64,000 bases of DNA from VRUE01 sp963702705 (GTDB taxonomy: Bacteria > Actinomycetota > Thermoleophilia > Solirubrobacterales > 70-9): contig CAVPDR010000006.1 in NCBI GenBank assembly GCA_963702705.1, positions 186,001-250,000 of the forward strand, read 5' to 3'. Positions 33,575 through 41,709 of this stretch are shown here, in pieces (the first letter of the stretch is position 1; every line of letters starts with the position of its first letter). The notes below the pieces were generated by a model that made no database searches, was not told where the DNA came from, and was given only the letters and a program-made list of their open reading frames with translations. Position numbers and translations under genes: made by a program.

Positions 33575-34993
33575 ATGCGCATCTTAATTCGACCCCCTCA
33601 TCTCTCTCGGCGGGCGCCCTTCGCATTGGCGGCGTTGGCGACACTGGCGCTGGCAAGCGGCGCCTTCGCCGCGCCGGTCCCTCAGCAGCAGGCGCCTCGC
33701 GCCGGCACGCTCACACAGCTGTCGGGAGCGCATGGCTGCCTGGTCGATCGCTCGGCTCACAAGGGCAACTGCGGAGTCGCCCGCGCGCTCCAGGGCCCCG
33801 GCCCGTTCATGGGCTCGCGGGCGATCGCGGTCAGCCCGGACGGCAAGAACGTCTACGTCGCCTCCTCGAAAAGCGACGCGATCGCGATCTTCAGGCGCGA
33901 CCCGCGCAGCGGCGAGCTGACCCAGCCGCCGGGGACGGGCGGCTGCATCGCCGTCAAAGGCGGCGGCTGCGCGACCGCGGTGGGGCTCGACGGCCCGAAC
34001 TCGGTCGCGGTCAGTCCCGACGGCAAGAACGTCTACGCGACCTCGCGGGCGAGTAACGCGATCAGCGTCTTCAGTCGCAATCAGTCGACGGGAGCGCTGA
34101 CGCAGCTCCCCGGCGCCGCCGGCTGTACGTCCGGTCTGCCGGTGCCGGTCTGCGCAGCCGGCCGGGCCCTGGTCGGCCCCGACGTCGTCATCGTCAGCCC
34201 CGGCGGGTCCAACGTCTACGTCGGCTCCTTCTTCGGCAACGCGGTCGCCGTCTTCGACCGCGACCGCGCCAGCGGCGCCCTGACCCAGCCGGGCGACAGC
34301 ACCGGCTGCGTCGCCGAAGCGATCGCCGGCTGCACCGCCGGCATCGCGCTGGGCGCCCCGGAGGGAATGGCGATCAGCGCCGACGGGGCCAGCGTCTACG
34401 TCGCCAGTGCCCTCTCCAATGCGGTGGCCGTGCTGGCGCGCGACCGCTCGACCGGCACGCTGACCCAGCCAAGCGGCGGCAGCGGTTGCATCGTCAATGC
34501 CGCGCTCGCGGGTTGCACGACCGGGGTTGAGCTGAGCGGCGCCAACGCGGTCGCCTTCAACCCCGGCGGCGACGTTTACGTCACCTCGCTCTTCAGTAGC
34601 AGCGTCACCTCCTTCGGCCGCTCCTCAGCGGGCGGCTTGACGCAGAAGAAAGGCACCCTCGGCTGCCTCGTCTACCTGCGTGCCACCGGTTGCTCCTTCG
34701 GCCGTGCGCTGGTCGCACCCGAGGGCCTGGAGATCTCGCCGGACGGGGCGAACGTCTACGTCGCCGCCTTCGACAGCGGCGCGATCGACGTGCTCGAACG
34801 CGGCAAGAAGTCCGGCACGGTGAACCAACTGCCCGGGCCCGCCGGCTGCCTCGCGCCCCGCTCGGTGCCCGGTTGCACGCGCGCCCGCGCCCTGCGCGGC
34901 GCCAGCTCGATCGCGCTCAGCCCCGACGGCCGCTATCTCTACTCGACCTCGTTCGGCAGCAACGCCGTCGACATCTTCCGGAGGAACAAATGA
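33575..34993 (+). CDS. Secreted lactonase-like beta-propeller protein
   Basis: A 472-residue exported protein. Signal peptide about 15-35 (FALAALATLALASGAFA). Seven repeats of the type AVSPDGKNVYVASSKSDAIAIFRRDP with GxLTQLPGxxGC between them, giving a seven-bladed 6-phosphogluconolactonase/NHL-like propeller with conserved Cys pairs per blade. The activity is unknown. Its TGA overlaps the ATG of the sulfatase gene (ATGA), so they are translationally coupled. Confidence 0.85.
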   Translation: MRILIRPPHLSRRAPFALAALATLALASGAFAAPVPQQQAPRAGTLTQLSGAHGCLVDRSAHKGNCGVARALQGPGPFMGSRAIAVSPDGKNVYVASSKSDAIAIFRRDPRSGELTQPPGTGGCIAVKGGGCATAVGLDGPNSVAVSPDGKNVYATSRASNAISVFSRNQSTGALTQLPGAAGCTSGLPVPVCAAGRALVGPDVVIVSPGGSNVYVGSFFGNAVAVFDRDRASGALTQPGDSTGCVAEAIAGCTAGIALGAPEGMAISADGASVYVASALSNAVAVLARDRSTGTLTQPSGGSGCIVNAALAGCTTGVELSGANAVAFNPGGDVYVTSLFSSSVTSFGRSSAGGLTQKKGTLGCLVYLRATGCSFGRALVAPEGLEISPDGANVYVAAFDSGAIDVLERGKKSGTVNQLPGPAGCLAPRSVPGCTRARALRGASSIALSPDGRYLYSTSFGSNAVDIFRRNK

Positions 34994-36594
34994 GCAACTC
35001 GGACGAGCAAAAGGACGGCCTCACCCGCAAGCAGCTGCTCGGCACGGGGGCGACCGCCGCCTCGGCGCTGCTGCTCTCGCAGGGAGCTGGCGTCGAGCGC
35101 GCCCTCGCCGCCGCCAAAAGCAAGCGCAAGGACGTCGCCGGGATGAACATCGTCCTCTTCCTCACCGACCAGGAGCGGGCGATCCAGCACTTCCCGCAGA
35201 ACTGGCTACGCCAGAACCTGCCGGGGATGAGGCGGCTGCGCCAGCACGGGCTCAGCTTCGAACGCGCCTTCACCAACGCCTGCATGTGTTCGCCGGCGCG
35301 CTCGACCCTGATGAGCGGTTACTTCCCCGCCCAGCACGGGGTCAAGTACACGCTCGAGGAAGACATGGAACCGCCGACCAACCCGCAGGTGAATCTGCCG
35401 GTAGAACTTAAGAACCTCGCCACGGTGATGAAAGCGGCGGGCTACAACGTCGTCTACAAGGGCAAGTGGCACTGCTCGAAACCCGCCGTAAAAGAAGACG
35501 CGCAGCCTTCCGACCTCGAAAAGTACGGCTTCCTGCGCTGGAACCCGCCCGACGCCGGCGCCAACCAGTCCGTGCCCGAGGCGGGCGGCGGCTTCATCGA
35601 CAACGACGGCCGCTTCATCAATCAGGTCGGCACGGTGCAGGACGGCACCGAGGGTGCCCTGCAGTACCTGAGCTCGACCGCGGCGCAGCAGCAGCCGTTC
35701 TTCATGGTGATCTCGGTCGTCAACCCCCACGACGTCCTCTTCTACCCGAGCAAATCCTTCAAGGAAGCGGGCTATGACCAGTCCTGGCTGGCGGGAGACA
35801 TCCACGCGCCGGAGACGGCCGAAGAAGACCTCTCGACCAAGCCCACCGTACAGGAACAGTTCCTGAGGATCTTCAACCTGACCGGCAAGCCGAAAAACCG
35901 CGAACAGATGCGCAACTACCTCAACTTCTACGGCAACCTGATGCGTTCTTCCGACAGCTACCTGGTCAACGTCCTCGACAAGCTCGAAGAGAACGGCCTC
36001 TTCGACAACACGCTGATTGTGCGCACGGCCGATCACGGCGAGATGGGGCTGACCCACGGCGGACTGCGACAGAAGAACTTCAACTTCTACGAGGAGGCGA
36101 CGCGGGTGCCGCTCGTCTACTCCAACCCGAAGCTCTTCCCGAAGCCGGCCCAGACCGAAGCGCTGGTCTCCCACGTCGACTTCCTGCCGACCCTGGCGAG
36201 CCTGGCGGCGGCGCCGATAAGCGCCCGCGCCAAATGGCAGGGAGTCGACTACTCGAAGCTCGTGCTGCAGCCGCAAGCGGGCAAATCGGTCCAGGACTAC
36301 GTCGTCTTCACCTACGACGATTACCAGTCAGGACAGAAGAAAGGGCCATACCCGCAGCCGCCCAACCACATCGTCAGCATCCGCGAAGGGCGCTGGAAGC
36401 TGGCCAAGTACTACGACACCAGCGAAAACCCGGTGCCGCCGCAGTGGGAGATGTACGACCTGAAGACCGATCCGTTGGAGAAGAAGAACCTCGCTTACAG
36501 CGGCTACAAACGCACGAAAAAGCAAGAGGAAGAACTCAAACGCCTCAAAGCAAAGCTCGCCCGGGTCGAAAAGACCCGCCTCAAGTCGCCGTAG
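34990..36594 (+). CDS. Sulfatase (type I, formylglycine-type)
   Basis: A 534-residue sulfatase-family hydrolase. The maturation motif CSPAR is at residues 100-104, so Cys100 would be the formylglycine residue. Metal ligands include the Asp in FLTDQER and the ADHGEMG motif, and GKWH lies near residue 160. An N-terminal export signal is present, but its motif is TRKQLLG, a variant of the twin-arginine consensus with RK instead of RR. Substrate could be a sulfated polysaccharide or lipid. It follows the FGE-like and propeller genes and may act outside the cell. Confidence 0.88.
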   Translation: MSNSDEQKDGLTRKQLLGTGATAASALLLSQGAGVERALAAAKSKRKDVAGMNIVLFLTDQERAIQHFPQNWLRQNLPGMRRLRQHGLSFERAFTNACMCSPARSTLMSGYFPAQHGVKYTLEEDMEPPTNPQVNLPVELKNLATVMKAAGYNVVYKGKWHCSKPAVKEDAQPSDLEKYGFLRWNPPDAGANQSVPEAGGGFIDNDGRFINQVGTVQDGTEGALQYLSSTAAQQQPFFMVISVVNPHDVLFYPSKSFKEAGYDQSWLAGDIHAPETAEEDLSTKPTVQEQFLRIFNLTGKPKNREQMRNYLNFYGNLMRSSDSYLVNVLDKLEENGLFDNTLIVRTADHGEMGLTHGGLRQKNFNFYEEATRVPLVYSNPKLFPKPAQTEALVSHVDFLPTLASLAAAPISARAKWQGVDYSKLVLQPQAGKSVQDYVVFTYDDYQSGQKKGPYPQPPNHIVSIREGRWKLAKYYDTSENPVPPQWEMYDLKTDPLEKKNLAYSGYKRTKKQEEELKRLKAKLARVEKTRLKSP

Positions 36595-36606
36595 TTCACC
36601 CCGGCG

Positions 36607-37551
36607 TCACTGGCTGGGGACTTCGCCGAGGGTGTTGCGTCCGTCCGGTTCATCTTCGAAGAATTTCTTTGCGGCTTCGAAGCCGAAGTCGTAGAGCTTT
36701 TCCTTCTGGGCTTTGTCGAGTGAGAAGTCGAGCGTTTCGATGTTGCCGGTGGGAATCGAGATCGTCCGCGAGGCAAAGGCCTTCAGCTCGAATTTGTCGA
36801 GCGCGTTGGTCGAGGTGTTGACGATCGCCTTCAGCATCTCGATCGGCCACTCGAGGCCGTCGATCGCCGTGTAGCTCGGCGCTTCCGGTGGGTTTCCTTC
36901 GTAGAGCCGGAAGCCCCAGGTGGGGTGCTTCGGTTCTTTTTTGTCGAAGAGAAAGATCGGGAAGGCGCTGGTGACGCCGCCGTCGACCAGCACGCCCTGC
37001 TTCTTCGTCACCTTGTCACGCAGGCTCACCGGCGGGAAGAAATAGGGGAAGCCGGCGCTGATCCGCACGGCGTCGGCGATCGGGAACTCGTCGGGCACGA
37101 GTGGTTTGTCGTTGTCGTCGACGTAGAGCTCGACGTCCCGCGGGAATACCACCATGCGCGAGTGGGCGAGGTCGGTGCCGACCACCTGCAGCTTGCCCTT
37201 CTCGAGGTCGCCGAACGTCTTCGCCTTTAACGGTGCCTCGGCAAGTAGCTGCTCGATCCAAGTGTGCAGCGCCTTGCCTTTGGTCACACCCCTGCCCAGC
37301 AGGTTGGCCGGGATGTCGAGCTTTCCCAGCGGGCCGTAGTCGGCGATCTTGCCGAAGTCGACCCTCTCCAGCTGCTCGCGAAGCTGCTCGGCGCTGTAGC
37401 CGACGGCGAGTGCCATCGCCGTGATCGCGCCGGCCGAGGTACCGGCGAGGCGGACCCACTCCGTGTAGTGGGCGTCGGCCGCCGCCTGCAGTCCACCGGC
37501 AAATGCCAGCCCCTTGACACCGCCACCTGAGAAGACGCCGTCCGCCCGCAC
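36607..37551 (-). CDS. Patatin-like phospholipase
   Basis: A 314-residue serine hydrolase. The oxyanion loop is SGGGVKG (residues 8-14), the nucleophile Ser39 lies in GTSAG, and the catalytic Asp190 in DGG, the Ser/Asp dyad of patatins. GTG start at 37551. Probably hydrolyses acyl chains from lipids or CoA-like esters in the cytosol or at the membrane, since no signal peptide is seen. Convergent with the sulfatase gene, 12 bp away. Confidence 0.92.
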   Translation of the reverse strand: MRADGVFSGGGVKGLAFAGGLQAAADAHYTEWVRLAGTSAGAITAMALAVGYSAEQLREQLERVDFGKIADYGPLGKLDIPANLLGRGVTKGKALHTWIEQLLAEAPLKAKTFGDLEKGKLQVVGTDLAHSRMVVFPRDVELYVDDNDKPLVPDEFPIADAVRISAGFPYFFPPVSLRDKVTKKQGVLVDGGVTSAFPIFLFDKKEPKHPTWGFRLYEGNPPEAPSYTAIDGLEWPIEMLKAIVNTSTNALDKFELKAFASRTISIPTGNIETLDFSLDKAQKEKLYDFGFEAAKKFFEDEPDGRNTLGEVPSQ

Positions 37552-37604
37552 GCGGCGACGCTTTCAAATAGCTCAAAAGATGTCAAGCGATTCGCCCCGG
37601 GGAT

Positions 37605-37641
37605 TTGACAGGTGACTAATAGGTCACCTATACTGGTCGGC
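37605..37641 (+). promoter_or_regulatory. Leaderless arsR promoter with internal operator
   Basis: TTGACA (37605-37610), an 18-nt spacer and TATACT (37629-37634) form a near-consensus sigmaA promoter. An inverted repeat AGGTGAC (37610-37616) / GTCACCT (37623-37629) with a 6-nt spacer sits between the -35 and -10 boxes. The transcription start would fall at about 37641, one base before or at the ATG at 37642, giving a leaderless mRNA. An ArsR protein bound here would block transcription. Confidence 0.75.
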
Positions 37642-37956
37642 ATGGACGAGGTGTTCAAGGCGCTGGCCGATCCAACTCGGCGCGCGCTGCTCGATCGTCT
37701 CTTCGAGCGCGACGGGCAGTCGCTCGGTGAGCTCGAAGAGGGCTTGTCGATGACGCGCTTCGGTGTGATGAAGCACCTCAAGGTGCTGGAGGAGGCGGGG
37801 CTCTTGACCACGCGCAGGCGCGGTCGCGAGAAGCTCCACTTCCTCAATCCCGTCCCGATCCGGCTCGTCTACGAGCGCTGGGTCAGCAAGTACGCGGAGC
37901 CCTGGGCCTCGGCGCTCAGCGAGCTCAAGACCGAAATCGAGGAGGAAGGCAGATGA
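37642..37956 (+). CDS. ArsR-family transcriptional regulator
   Basis: A 104-residue winged-helix repressor, MDEVFKALADPTRRALLDRL at its start and DNA-reading helix LSMTRFGVMKHLKVLEEAGL. No Cys-rich metal site (no CxC) is visible, so it is probably of the non-metal ArsR type common next to SRPBCC genes. It overlaps the SRPBCC gene at ATGA. Probably autoregulated through the inverted repeat at 37610-37629. Confidence 0.9.
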   Translation: MDEVFKALADPTRRALLDRLFERDGQSLGELEEGLSMTRFGVMKHLKVLEEAGLLTTRRRGREKLHFLNPVPIRLVYERWVSKYAEPWASALSELKTEIEEEGR

Positions 37957-38450
37957 ACCAGGAAGAGCTCTACACCGTGGTCGGCGGTCGCGGCACGATG
38001 ACCGTCTTCGAGATCTACATCAAGACGACGCCGGAGCGCCTCTGGGGGGCGATCGTCGATGGCGAGATGCGCAAGAAGTACAGCTTCGGCGTCGGTACGG
38101 ACTCCGACTGGACGCCGGGCTCGGAGTACAGGTCGGCGGTTCCCGGCGTGGTCGACATCGCCAGCGGCGTCAACCTCGAGGTCGACCCGCCACGCCGGCT
38201 CGTGCAGAGCTTCACCGCGCGCTGGAGCGAGGAGGTCGAGCGCGAAGGCGAGTCGCGGGTGACCTGGGAGATCGAGCCGGTCGGCGACTCCTGCCGCCTC
38301 GCGGTCACCCACGACCAGCTCGGCGAGGGTGCCAACTCCGAACTCTGGGGCGGCTGGCCGATGATCCTCTCCGGCCTCAAGACCCTGCTCGAGACGGGTG
38401 AGCTGCTCGACACCCCCGGCTCGCTGCGCTACGCGAGGGCGGAGGGTTAA
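37953..38450 (+). CDS. SRPBCC/AHSA1-family protein
   Basis: A 165-residue START/Bet v1-like (SRPBCC) protein: TVFEIYIKTTPERLWGAI at the N-terminus and WEIEPVGDSCRLAVTHDQLG further on, ending with a C-terminal helix (GGWPMILSGLKTLLETGE). AHSA1-like members bind hydrophobic ligands. The ArsR-SRPBCC pair is a recurrent actinobacterial operon, and the start codon overlaps the arsR stop by 4 bp. Ligand unknown. Confidence 0.88.
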   Translation: MNQEELYTVVGGRGTMTVFEIYIKTTPERLWGAIVDGEMRKKYSFGVGTDSDWTPGSEYRSAVPGVVDIASGVNLEVDPPRRLVQSFTARWSEEVEREGESRVTWEIEPVGDSCRLAVTHDQLGEGANSELWGGWPMILSGLKTLLETGELLDTPGSLRYARAEG

Positions 38451-38477
38451 CGCCTCGGTCGGGATACGTTGTGCACG

Positions 38478-38975
38478 GTGACCGACGACCCCGCAACCGA
38501 CCCACCCGCGCGCGCGGCCGCCGCCGGGTGGAGTCGGCTGGCCGCGACGGTCGGCCTGGCCCTGCTGCTCGCGATCTCGGGCTGTGGCGGCGCCCGCGGT
38601 ACGGCGGACCGCGAAGCGCGGCGGCCGCGGGCGGTGAAGCGCTCGTCTTCCAGCGAGCCCCGCGACGGGCCGACAGCCGATCGGGTGGCGCGCTCGCATT
38701 GCCCACCCGGCCTGCCCAGCTGCCGCACCACGGAAGGGCGGATCGTCTACGTTGAGCGGGTCGACCCGGATGGCGACGGCGACGCCCACTTCGTCGTCGT
38801 CGATCCGCAGGGCATCACCCTCCCCGAGCTGACCGCGATCGACGTCCGCAGGGGCCTGCGCCCCCACCCGTTGCCGGGACCCGGCGATCTGATCAGTGCC
38901 GCCGGCCCGGTCCAGACGGGTTCCTATGGCCAGAGCCAGATCCACGCGCTCGAACTGCACATTGGCGGTAGGTAG
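38478..38975 (+). CDS. Putative lipoprotein
   Basis: A 165-residue protein beginning at GTG 38478. Residues about 20-38 are a signal sequence (LAATVGLALLLAISGC) ending with the lipobox LAISGC, so it is probably acylated at that Cys and anchored to the membrane. The rest is charged and Arg-rich, then has an OB-like segment (EGRIVYVERVDPDGDGDAHF). No family recognised. A second ORF start at the TTG before it is possible. Confidence 0.65.
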   Translation: MTDDPATDPPARAAAAGWSRLAATVGLALLLAISGCGGARGTADREARRPRAVKRSSSSEPRDGPTADRVARSHCPPGLPSCRTTEGRIVYVERVDPDGDGDAHFVVVDPQGITLPELTAIDVRRGLRPHPLPGPGDLISAAGPVQTGSYGQSQIHALELHIGGR

Positions 38976-39003
38976 CGGCCCGCCCGCGGCTAGATTGTGC
39001 AAT

Positions 39004-39516
39004 GTGGCCTACCGCTTGCTGCCGGCTTCCGAGGCGTCGGGGCGGATGCGGGTCGACGGTGACCTGCTCACACTCGAGCCGCTGGACGCCGTGCTGGTCG
39101 AGCCCGACTCGGCGCGGCAGGTCTTCAACGACACCGCCGCCGACCAGCTCTGGTTTGTCGCCGGCGCGCCGCTCAAGCCCGCCAACACCCTGGAGATGAC
39201 CCCGGAGCAGCTCGCCGCCCTCTATCCGGATGGCCCCAAAGCGCTGCCGCCAGAGCTCATCCAGCCCCTTGCACACCCGCGCCATTGCGGGCGCCAGTGG
39301 GGTCGCACCGAGGTGCGACCCCATGCGCCTTTGGCTCATTTATGGCAACTACACCGCCACTTCGTCTATCTGGCGGACCATTCGCTTCCGGACGCCAGTT
39401 TGTATTGCATCACGCCTGTAAAGGTCGCCGGTGCCCCGTTGATGGTGATTTCGGTGCCGGATTTTTCACCGAAATTCAATTCATGTTCGACTTTTTCCGT
39501 TTCGACTCCCGGGTAG
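39004..39516 (+). pseudogene. Truncated cupin-like protein with extended tail
   Basis: An open frame from GTG 39004. Residues 1-95 match the second half of a small cupin domain: VDGDLLTLEPLDAVLVEPDS and RQVFNDTAADQLWFVAGAP, ending PPEL. The first cupin motif, with its metal-binding His residues, is missing. After about residue 96 the frame runs on through a strong hairpin (39298-39323) and overlaps the convergent gene at 39366, giving a tail with no family features. The protein looks N-terminally truncated and has lost its native stop. Confidence 0.5.
39298..39323. terminator. Stem-loop terminator
   Basis: A perfect 11-bp stem TGGGGTCGCAC / GTGCGACCCCA with a CGAG tetraloop, lying between the cupin remnant and the convergent gene at 39366-40013. 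It lies inside the cupin frame, so transcripts would end before its stop codon. Confidence 0.7.
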
Positions 39517-40013
39517 GTGCAGATCATTCCTTTTGATGCTCCGCTTTTCAATTCCTTATTCCCTGCAGCCGAGCATCCCGTCCCTGTTATGGGGAATTCG
39601 GCGAGCAGGCTGCTGCTTTTCGGAAGGAAATTGAGAATGATTTTCCCTTCTTTTTTTTCGGGATTTTCGAGTTTGAACACAAGTGGTTTGCTTTTAAAGT
39701 TGGCTACCGTGCATGCGGGCATTGCTGGAATGTCACAAGCTTCAAACGAAAGCGATTCAATGCTGTTGTTTAGATTGCCGACCCTTATGAAGCCGTTATT
39801 CACGGTGATTTCTTTGCATCTGAGAGAAAACGCCGCCGTGGAAATAATGAACGGCGTGGTCACTGTGGCTTTGGCCGCCAATTTTTCGTCTTCTTCAATC
39901 ACGGATCCATTTACCCACCATTCAGGCGATGTCGCGTGGGCGGATGTCGCCGTGGTGGCGCCGAACGCGCACAGCGCCAACAGGCTCAGCAGAATGATTT
40001 TTGCTTTTGACAC
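39366..40013 (-). CDS. Secreted protein of the Cys-containing beta family
   Basis: A 215-residue exported protein from GTG 40013, which follows AGGAGG. Signal peptide about 1-27 (AKIILLSLLALCAFGATTATSA). Conserved features are FSLRCKEI, FEACDIPAMPACTV, and TGTGCSAAGN with several Cys, then FGEKSGTEITINGAPATF. A similar pattern is seen in the protein at 54540. Function unknown. The gene is clearly poorer in G+C than its neighbours (for example runs TTTTTTTT and TTTGAACACAAG on the plus strand), suggesting a different origin. Confidence 0.75.
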   Translation of the reverse strand: MSKAKIILLSLLALCAFGATTATSAHATSPEWWVNGSVIEEDEKLAAKATVTTPFIISTAAFSLRCKEITVNNGFIRVGNLNNSIESLSFEACDIPAMPACTVANFKSKPLVFKLENPEKKEGKIILNFLPKSSSLLAEFPITGTGCSAAGNKELKSGASKGMICTYPGVETEKVEHELNFGEKSGTEITINGAPATFTGVMQYKLASGSEWSAR

Positions 40014-40112
40014 AGAACCTCCTCTCGCCCTGAACAATGCCAGGACGCTAAGTACTAAAAAATATTTGAGCATCACGCAAGGTACCAGTCCCGCCGAGCG
40101 GGGCGGTCCTGC

Positions 40113-41696
40113 CTAACCCTGAGATGCTGCCGGCGAGAGGTGCTCGTGGACGAAGCGGACGATCGTCGCGCCCTCGCCGACCGCGGTCGCGCAGCGCTTG
40201 ATCGAGCCGGCGCGGACGTCGCCGGCGGCGAAGACGCCCGGGGCGCTGGTCTCGAGCAGGCCGTCGGCTCCCGCTTCGGGACCGGTGAGGATGAAGCCCT
40301 TCTCGTCGCGGGCGACGACGTCGCCTAGCCAGTCGGTGCAGGGCGAGGCGCCGAGGAAGAGGAACAGCGCTGAGAGCGGCAGCTCGGTGCCGTCGGTCAG
40401 GGTGACGGCCTCGAGGTGCCCGTCGGTGCCGTGCAGGGCCTTGACTTCGCTGCGGTCGCGGACGGCGACGCCGTAGCGGTCGAGCTCCTCGAGCATGTAG
40501 TGGGACATCCTCTCGCCGAGGTCGGCGCGGCGGTGCAGGAGCGTGACCAGGGCGCCGCCGCGGGCGAGCCAGACCGCCGCCTGTCCGGCCGAGTTGCCGC
40601 CGCCGATGACGCCGACGCGCTGGCCGCCGCAGAGTTGCGCCTCAGGCGGCCCGGCGGCGTAGAAGACCGTGATCCCCTCGTAGCTTTCGAGGTCGTCGAC
40701 CGGCAGCCGCCGGTATTCGGCGCCGGTCGAGAGCAGCACCGCCCTGGCGGCGATTTCGTTGCCGTCCTCGAGCCTGACGGTGTGCCGTCCGTTGCCGAGT
40801 TCGAGTTTGCGGGCGCGGTATGGCGTCGCCGTGCGGGCGCCGAACTTACGCGCCTGGGAGACCGCGCGGCTGGTCAGCTCGGTACCGCTGATCCCAGCCG
40901 GGAAGCCGAGGTAGTTCTCGATTCGCCGCGAGGTGCCAGCCTGGCCGCCGAGCACCGTGCTCTCGATCACCAGCGTGTCGAGTCCCTCCGAGGCGCCGTA
41001 GACCGCCGCGCCGAGGCCGGCCGGGCCGCCACCGACGACGAGCAGGTCGACCTCCTCGCGCTGTTCGAGCTCGAGCCCGATTCCCAGGGCGCGCGAGAGC
41101 TGACCGTTGCTCGGGCGCCGCAGTTCGGCCCCGCCGGGGAGCACGACGATCGGGATCTCGTCGGCTCCGGCCGCCTCATAAAGCGCGGTTGCCCTCTCGC
41201 TTTCGTCCGGTTCGACCCAGGTGTGCGGCAGGCGCAGGCGGCGGGCGAAGTCGAGCGTGTGCAGCGTCTCTGCCGACTCGCGTGGCCCGATGATTTCCAG
41301 CCCGATTCCCTGGCGCTGCTGCAGCAGCTCGCGTCGCTCGATGAAGGCGGAGAGGAGCAGGTCGGAGAGCGAGCCGTCCTCGAAGAGCAGTCGCCGCAGG
41401 ACTTCGCGGTCGACGGCGATGTAGCGCATAGGCTCGAGCGCGACCGCGGTGAGGAAGACGGTCTGGCCCGAGAGCAGGTTCATCTCGCCAAGGAACCCGG
41501 CGGGGCCGTGGCGCACGACCTCGGCTCCGGCCGCGTCGACCACCGAGACCACGCCCTCGACGATCGCGATGAACGGGTAGGTGGCGTCGCCGATCTCGTA
41601 GAGCTTCTCGCCCGGCTCGGCGGTGCGCTCCTCGCCGTGTCGGCGCAGCGTCGCCAGCTGCGAGTCGGAGAGCACGCGGCTGACGGGAGTGGCCAT
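40113..41696 (-). CDS. Cyclic-nucleotide-domain FAD oxidoreductase (thioredoxin-reductase-like)
   Basis: A 527-residue fusion. Residues 1-125 are a cNMP-binding (CRP-like) domain (GEKLYEIGDATYPFIAIVEG, GPAGFLGEMNLLSG). About 130-210 is a thioredoxin-like linker (DEIPIVVLPGG). The C-terminal half is a FAD/NADPH thioredoxin-reductase fold with GGGPAG at 222-227, GVIGGGNSAGQAA, and a C-terminal GVFAAGDVRAG. The CxxC redox pair of thioredoxin reductase is absent (VLGGQAGTSRRIENYLGFP aligns without it), so it must use another electron path. Such fusions occur in actinobacteria; regulation by cAMP-like ligands is plausible. Confidence 0.85.
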   Translation of the reverse strand: MATPVSRVLSDSQLATLRRHGEERTAEPGEKLYEIGDATYPFIAIVEGVVSVVDAAGAEVVRHGPAGFLGEMNLLSGQTVFLTAVALEPMRYIAVDREVLRRLLFEDGSLSDLLLSAFIERRELLQQRQGIGLEIIGPRESAETLHTLDFARRLRLPHTWVEPDESERATALYEAAGADEIPIVVLPGGAELRRPSNGQLSRALGIGLELEQREEVDLLVVGGGPAGLGAAVYGASEGLDTLVIESTVLGGQAGTSRRIENYLGFPAGISGTELTSRAVSQARKFGARTATPYRARKLELGNGRHTVRLEDGNEIAARAVLLSTGAEYRRLPVDDLESYEGITVFYAAGPPEAQLCGGQRVGVIGGGNSAGQAAVWLARGGALVTLLHRRADLGERMSHYMLEELDRYGVAVRDRSEVKALHGTDGHLEAVTLTDGTELPLSALFLFLGASPCTDWLGDVVARDEKGFILTGPEAGADGLLETSAPGVFAAGDVRAGSIKRCATAVGEGATIVRFVHEHLSPAASQG

Positions 41697-41709
41697 CCGC
41701 CCAGCCTAG

